Source: Chloroflexota bacterium (GTDB taxonomy: Bacteria > Chloroflexota > UBA6077 > CF-72). From it: a stretch of DNA of 6,722 nt. Every line of letters begins with the position of its first letter. Position 1 is the stretch's first letter. The stretch lies in contig JAFAWJ010001042.1 in the NCBI GenBank assembly GCA_019242065.1, positions 1 to 6,722 on the forward strand, given 5' to 3'. The notes under the pieces are model-generated. The model did no database searches. It was not told where the DNA came from and saw only the letters and a program-made list of their open reading frames with translations. Below are positions 1 to 5,600 of the stretch, piece after piece. The translations under genes and the position numbers were made by a program.

Positions 1-1
1 G

Positions 2-877
2 AACCCGGGCCTGATGACCCTGGGGGTGAGCGTTCTTGACACCTGGCCTGGGATCGATGCCAGCCTCAACGATTTCTCGGGTGGACTGGGTGGCACGGCG
101 ACAACGCAGACCGAGCCCAGTGGCCACAACCAGAACCGCGAGTTCCCGCGCGACGTCGTCGAGGATGCCAACACGACCGTTGAAAATCTCATCAACGCGG
201 CCCTGTCCAAGTCGTGTTCTGGAGCCGCGACCAATCAGAGCGGCGTCGCAGGCAGCGGTCCCAGCGAATTCACGCGCCCCTGGCGGTTCCCGCTCACCAA
301 CGACGCCGGGACAAACATTCCAGTGGAGCCACCGATCAGCGTCGCCAGTCCGTACAACGCGCCGCAGGACGCGACTGTGTTGATGGGTGGCGACGCCGGC
401 GACAATGCCACGCGTGCCAAATTCGAGGACTCCACCAGCGAGGAACAGACAATTGAGACTGCGCGGGCCGCTTTCGACGCCCACTCCTCTCTCGGAGATC
501 CGGTTGACTACTCGGCTTATGTCGTCGCCAGCTTGACGCGCGACCACGCGGGCCAAGACGCCCGCCACCACATCACTAACTTCAACCTCGACAGCGATCG
601 CGGGTATGGATACCTGTGCTGGGATTGGGTGCGCTCGAAGGACGTCAAAGGCGTGCCGACGCCCTACTTCCGTGGCGCGCAGTACGATAACCCACCCGAT
701 CCGCACGACCACCGCGCGTATCAGGCGCCAATAGCGCCCGGCACCGGCTGGTGCAGTGACGACATTGCGCCGCCGGCCCCCGCGACCGGTCCATCCTCGA
801 TTGTGTCGATGCAAAGTGAGACTAATGAGCGTGCGGTTCGTATTCGATACATCGACATTCAGCCAAGGTACGTCTGA
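2..877 (+). CDS. Hypothetical protein, 5'-partial, first gene of a coupled pair
   Basis: I do not recognise this protein. The frame is open to the left edge: codons before the first in-window ATG (position 14) read N-P-G-L without a stop, and no Shine-Dalgarno-like sequence precedes that ATG, so the real start is probably outside. At least 291 residues are visible. The sequence is polar, rich in Asp, Asn, Thr and Pro, with no membrane span. The most family-like stretch lies in the last third (about 494-660), with S-A-Y-V-V-A-S-L-T-R-D, an H-H pair, N-F-N-L-D-S-D-R-G-Y-G-Y and C-W-D-W, followed by a Pro/His/Asp-rich segment and a second Cys (G-W-C-S-D-D). Three Cys are scattered through the visible part. 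The stop overlaps the ATG of the next gene by one base, which supports a real gene and co-translation. Signal peptide and domain assignment cannot be judged without the N-terminus. The coding call is fairly secure; function is unknown. Confidence 0.75.
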   Translation, partial: NPGLMTLGVSVLDTWPGIDASLNDFSGGLGGTATTQTEPSGHNQNREFPRDVVEDANTTVENLINAALSKSCSGAATNQSGVAGSGPSEFTRPWRFPLTNDAGTNIPVEPPISVASPYNAPQDATVLMGGDAGDNATRAKFEDSTSEEQTIETARAAFDAHSSLGDPVDYSAYVVASLTRDHAGQDARHHITNFNLDSDRGYGYLCWDWVRSKDVKGVPTPYFRGAQYDNPPDPHDHRAYQAPIAPGTGWCSDDIAPPAPATGPSSIVSMQSETNERAVRIRYIDIQPRYV

Positions 878-879
878 TG
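864..879 (+). promoter_or_regulatory. Stop-start overlap with weak ribosome binding site
   Basis: The TGA of the first gene (875-877) and the ATG of the second (877-879) share one base. AAGG at 865-868, inside the upstream gene, is a modest Shine-Dalgarno match eight bases before the ATG. Together they suggest that ribosomes finishing the first gene restart on the second. Confidence 0.7.
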
Positions 880-2049
880 GCAACTGACGACACCAGTTCC
901 GATACACCGCCCCAATCGCCGCTGTTCGCGAACGCGCCAGGGGCGTCGCCTCCCAAGGTCGGCACTTTCCCAGGCACGCCGCAGGAGCAGGAACATGCCA
1001 AACAGCTGTTACAGCTCATAAAGGACGGTAAGCTCGGTGCCGCCGACGGACAACGCGGCCGGAGCCAGCAATTCCTGCCATATCTCCTCGTGCGCGCCTT
1101 CACCGGCGACCACGGCAACCGCCCGATCAACCAGACCTTCTGGGAGAGCCCCGACATCTGGACCGCGGCCGGCGACCCGTCGGCGTCGCCGCGTATTCCG
1201 CCCGATCACGGCGGCACCGTGACACAGGGCACGCCGAACACGGTCTACGCGCACGTGTGGAATCTCGGTCGTGCACCCGTCACCGGCGTCCGCGTCGAGT
1301 TCTACTGGTTCAATCCATCGCTCGGCATCAGTGGTGCGGACGCCAACCTGATCGGCATGACGCGCGTGGAGCTTGCGCCGCGGACCTCGGCCGACTGCCA
1401 TCAGCTCGTCAAATGCCCGAAAGCCTGGGTGCCAGTGATGGAGAACGGCGGCCACGAGTGCCTGGTGGTCCGCGTCTCTGGATTCGGCGACCAGATTGGG
1501 CCCAACGAATGGGCGGCATATGAAAATCGCCATATCGCACAGCGCAACGTCGCGGTCGTGGCCGGCACCCAGCAGATGCAGGCGATCGTCGGGCGTCTGA
1601 AGCTGCAGGCCGCGACAGCTCAAACGCGTTTCGAAATGACGCAGGTCGGGTCCGAAGCGAAGGACGCCGTACAGATCGTCGCGCCCAAACTCGTCATCGA
1701 CCCGACGATCACCACCCACGTCCTGGCGAACCTGAACGCCGACAAAACGCTGACTGTTGTGCCGACGCCGGCGGATACGCCACGTATTTTGCCCCATGCG
1801 CTGATAGACACGCCGGCGCCAGCCCTCGCCGCTACCGCGACTCCGATCACTTCAACGCACCTTTCGGTTCCAGACGCGACGCTCAGCACGCTGGTCAATC
1901 ACAGCCAGCTTTTCGATCAGACCATGCTCCAGGCGATCAACGCGGCACGGGCGCCGACGGCCGGACAGGCGCAGGTCGTTCGCCTCGCTCAGTACGAGGG
2001 TCCACAGCTTGTCGGAGGGTACACGATGGTCGTCGGCACACCGGCATGA
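877..2049 (+). CDS. Hypothetical protein with a probable Ig-like (CARDB-type) beta-sandwich domain
   Basis: The protein has 390 residues. Its start is the ATG inside TGATG, with AAGG eight bases upstream. The N-terminus is polar and Pro/Ser-rich with no signal peptide or membrane span, so Sec export is not indicated. Residues 89-95 read W-E-S-P-D-I-W. From about 119 to 226 comes a pattern typical of CARDB-like Ig folds in bacterial surface and structural proteins: N-T-V-Y-A-H-V-W-N-L-G (from 121), then V-T-G-V-R-V-E-F-Y-W, then the closing N-R-H-I-A-Q-R-N-V-A-V-V (from 217). The remaining 165 residues are Ala/Thr/Pro-rich with alternating hydrophobic residues, probably beta-rich, ending in a short G-G-Y-T-M-V-V strand. 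There is no catalytic motif, so a binding or structural role is likeliest. It is coupled to the upstream gene and ends three bases from the stop of the convergent RHS gene. The fold call is from pattern memory, not a search. Confidence 0.85.
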   Translation: MATDDTSSDTPPQSPLFANAPGASPPKVGTFPGTPQEQEHAKQLLQLIKDGKLGAADGQRGRSQQFLPYLLVRAFTGDHGNRPINQTFWESPDIWTAAGDPSASPRIPPDHGGTVTQGTPNTVYAHVWNLGRAPVTGVRVEFYWFNPSLGISGADANLIGMTRVELAPRTSADCHQLVKCPKAWVPVMENGGHECLVVRVSGFGDQIGPNEWAAYENRHIAQRNVAVVAGTQQMQAIVGRLKLQAATAQTRFEMTQVGSEAKDAVQIVAPKLVIDPTITTHVLANLNADKTLTVVPTPADTPRILPHALIDTPAPALAATATPITSTHLSVPDATLSTLVNHSQLFDQTMLQAINAARAPTAGQAQVVRLAQYEGPQLVGGYTMVVGTPA

Positions 2050-2052
2050 ATC

Positions 2053-2661
2053 TCAAGGATGGGGTGGTGGCGGAGGCGGCGGATTCGGGTTCGAGCTGAA
2101 GACGGCGGAAAAATCTTGCTTGCCGTTCTCCCACCAGCCATATTTGAATTCCTCGAACGCGCCGAGCGCCAGGTCAAGGATCGGCACGGCGTTGCCCAAA
2201 AACACTAGCTGGTCGGCATATGACATCCCGCCGGAATAATCGAGGACCATCGACAGGTTGACGGCAGCGGTGATCCCACCGGCCGACATGACCGCGGTCG
2301 GAACCCAACCCACCGGGATCGCGATCAGCATGCCGCCGCGGCCGATGAGCACGCCGCCGACGTTGAAGCCGGAGCTGAAAGAGCCCGAGGCCGTCCATTC
2401 GAAGTAGCCGCTGCCATTCGGAATATAGCCAGTGCCGACCCATTCCGTAATGCCATTGCCGTTGAATCCGCTGAGGCCGCTGCGGCTGATATCGGCGACT
2501 TCGCTGGTGTAGTCGAAGCCAGCGCTGGCATACTGGTCGACGTAATTCACGCTGGCCCTGGAGACGAGGCCGGCCGCGGCCGGCGCGGAAGGGTCCCACT
2601 TGGAGGCGGTGATGCCCACGTAATTGTCGGGCGCTCCGGTTGGATTACTGGGTGATACGGG
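2053..2661 (-). other. C-terminal tip domain of unknown family (candidate toxin cargo)
   Basis: Residues 1341-1542 follow the glycine-rich stretch. The start is polar (N-P-T-G-A-P-D-N-Y). A Ser/Gly/aromatic part follows (E-W-V-G-T-G-Y-I-P-N-G-S-G-Y-F-E-W), then two more hydrophobic segments (about 1441-1483 and 1492-1508), then the aromatic patch K-Y-G-W-W-E-N-G-K and a proline tail. The domain has no Cys, and its only His is the penultimate residue. That argues against HNH, other His-dependent nuclease and Cys-protease folds. I do not recognise it. Confidence 0.6.
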
Positions 2662-5600
2662 ATTCGCGAAGATGAAATGCGTTGCGGCCCCGAGCAGGGC
2701 GCCGGTGAGCGCCCCCCAGGCGGCCCCCTTGGCCATTGCCAGCAAAATCTGCTCGGCGGAGCCCTTGCCACCCGCGAAGCCGATTGCCGCGCCGGTCGCC
2801 GCTCCGGCGACCGCGCCTTGCACCAGACCAGTCGCCACCATGGCGGACAGCGAGCCGGCCGAGAACAGGCCGCCGGCCGCGGCGCCGAGCACGCCACCGG
2901 TGTAGGCGCCAACGCCGCCCAACAGGCCGCCGAGCAGCACGCCAGCCGCGATCGACCCACCGGCGCGCGCCGCCGCGATGCCGCCGACAATCGCGCCGCC
3001 GGCGATGCCGACCGCTGTCGCGGCCATCATGCCGGCGCTGACATTGATAACCAGACCCGCTACGGCGAGCGTCGCACCACCGGTGAAGATCGCTCCGACC
3101 AGGAGCACCGCCACCACCAGCGCTACCCCGATAATTGCGAGCACGTCCCAGAACGAACAGCCGGTGGGATCGATAAAGGTGATCGGATTGTCGTGTGAGT
3201 AGATGTACGAATTCCAGGAGTCTATGGAGAACACGCCCGCGACCAGCGGATCGGGGCTAATGAAGCGTCCCAGGCGCGGGTCGTACCAGCGCCGACCGAG
3301 ACACACCAGCCCGGTGTCCGCCAACAACCCGACCGCAGGTGGCGCCGAGTCGGATCGCAGCGTGCCATAGGGTCCGAACGCCATGCGTCTGACCAGCGTG
3401 CCGCTTTCGTCGGTGAACAGGGTCGGCGTACCGGACAGGTCCGGGTGGAGGTAGACGCGCTTGCCATTCGAGACGGCTGCGACTCGCGCGTCGCCAAATG
3501 GCAGCCACAGGATGGGTGCGCCGTTCTGGAATTCGAGGTGGAGTGTCGCCGAGAGCGCCACGAGGGTGCCGCCGCGACTGGTCACAACGCGTTGCCCGCG
3601 GAAGTCGTAGGTATAGTCGATCGGGTCTCCGCCTCCCGGTGGCGCCACCGAACGCAAGTTGTCAAGGGCGTCGAACGTGAGCGTGCCGTACGGTCCTGAC
3701 GCCATGCGGCCGGCCGCGTCGTAGGTGTAGGCGGTCCCCGCGGCAGATGTAACCGCCGCACTCCCCGGTGTCGGTCCGTACGTCACATCGCCAATGCCGC
3801 CGACGTGGGTGATGTTTCCGCCATCGGAATAGGCATAGCCGAAGCTGTCGCCGTTGCCGTACTGGGCTCCCAAGAGACGGTTGAGGCCGTCGTACTGGTA
3901 GGTGACGGCGTCCGCAGAGAGCGGGCTGGTCACCGCGGCCAGGTTGCCGGCCGGGTCGAAGGCGAAAGTCTGGTCGCGGAGCGAGGTCCCGTCAGGAGCC
4001 AGCACTTGTTGACGCGTCATCCGGCCGGTCAGTTGGTCGAACTCCGCGAGGTTCTGTGCCCCATTGGCGTACACCAGGCGCGTCAGGCGGCCGAATACGT
4101 CGTGTTCCGCCTCGGTGACCAGTCCGTTGGCGCTCGCCAGGAGCCCGCGCTGATCGTAGTTATAGGTGACCGTCGTGCTCGCCGCGCCGGGCGTCGGTGC
4201 GGGCAGGGTGACCGCGGTGACACGCCCAAGCTGATCGTAGTCGGTGGTCGTCGCGTAGCTGCCGCCGGGTCCCATCGCCACCTGGCGCACCGAGCCGGTG
4301 GGTCGCCCGGCCGCATCGTATGCGAAGGTGATCGTGCCAAGTCCGTCCGTCACCGAGTACAGACGCCCAATGCGGTTCTGGTGTCCATCCGGGGGTGGCG
4401 GAGCACCTGTATCCAGGTACTGGTATGTCACCACCGGCGTCGGACTTCCGGATTCCACCACCTGCGTGACCCGGTTGATAGCGTCGAGCGACATGCTGAC
4501 GCTCTGACCGGTGGGCAGACGCCGTTCGACCATGTTCCGCGCGGCGTCGATCACCGTGCGAGTTGTGCCGGTGTCCACACCAGTCTGCTGGATCACGCCA
4601 CCGCGAAGGTCGTAGACCATGCTGGTGGTGGCTCCGTCGGGGCTCATCGCCGAGGTCATCCGGTTGGCAGCGTTGTAGGCGTAGCTGGCCTGAACCCAGC
4701 GGCCACCGTCCGCCCGCGAAACCGCGAGCGTCCGGCCGAGGCCATCGACGTCGTGGACTTCGACCGGACTCGGAGTTCCTCCGTCGGGCGCGCGGGCGAC
4801 GGTGGTCTTACCAGGCTCGAAGGTCCAGGTGGTCACCGATATCCCCGGCGCACGGCGGTACACCACGCGTCCCAGCGCGTCGTAGCGCTGCTCCACCAGG
4901 ACCGCTGTACCGGGGGTAGCGGCCCACTCCGGGTCGTCGACGTAATACGGTAGCGCGCTCGAGGCGATCTGGCCCTTGGAGTTATAGACACTGGCTCCGT
5001 TGACGATCCACCCCCGGCCCACATCGCCCTCGCCAGGCGTCAGCCGAGACAGCGTGCGGCCGTAGCCGTCGAAGTACTGAAAGGTCTGCCGGACCGCGGC
5101 CTGACCGGAGATGATTCGTTCGCCGGTGCCCAGCCGCATTGGGAGTTGGCTGGTTCGGTAGTCGAAGCTCACCGAGGGCAGTGCCGGGCTGTCGCCCGGA
5201 CCGATGGTGGTGGCCACACGGGCCAGCAAATCGAAAGTGTCGGCGGTGGTCTGACCGTTGGAGTCTGTAATCTGAGCGGTCTGACTCGTGCGTTGGTCTT
5301 CAGTGGCGGTGAGCGTGTTGCCAACCGCGTCGGTCAGGCTGCGCACGAACTGGCCGGTGCTGTCGGTGATCGTTGTCGATACGCCGCCGCGCGGACCGCG
5401 CGCGAGGAGCGTGGTCGAACCGGGGCCGCCGCCGCTGCGCTGGTAGCTACAGCGGGTCATCCACCAGCCGGTGTCGCTGCCGAGATGGTGATACGACTGC
5501 GCGGCCCAGTCCGGTTGATCGGCTCCGTAGACGGCCTGAGCCAACTGGGCGGTGAGCACGAGGTCTTCCATTCGGGTTACCGCGCCCAGGCTGATCTGGC

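Noticed and set aside
1009..1797. 262-codon minus-strand open frame opposite the Ig-like gene
   Set aside because: It is Arg/Asp/Val-rich without family features, while the plus strand has a coherent Ig-like pattern and a coupled start.
2009..2239. 76-codon plus-strand frame across the convergent junction
   Set aside because: It overlaps the ends of two well-supported genes and is mostly the reverse of the proline tail (a poly-Gly run), so it is unlikely to be an immunity or small regulatory gene.
2569..2584. Perfect 16-base GC-only palindrome
   Set aside because: It falls inside the coding region over an Ala-Ala-Ala-Gly stretch. GCC/GGC-type codons produce such palindromes readily in GC-rich genes, and there is no matching copy or gene boundary to suggest an operator or terminator.
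2662..3150. Possible separate membrane-protein gene within the glycine-rich stretch
   Set aside because: It is in the same unbroken frame as the RHS core, with no stop and no independent start signal.
3805..4953. 382-codon plus-strand open frame
   Set aside because: It lies wholly opposite the YD repeats and has the Val/Gly/Arg/His composition of a shadow frame, with no motif.
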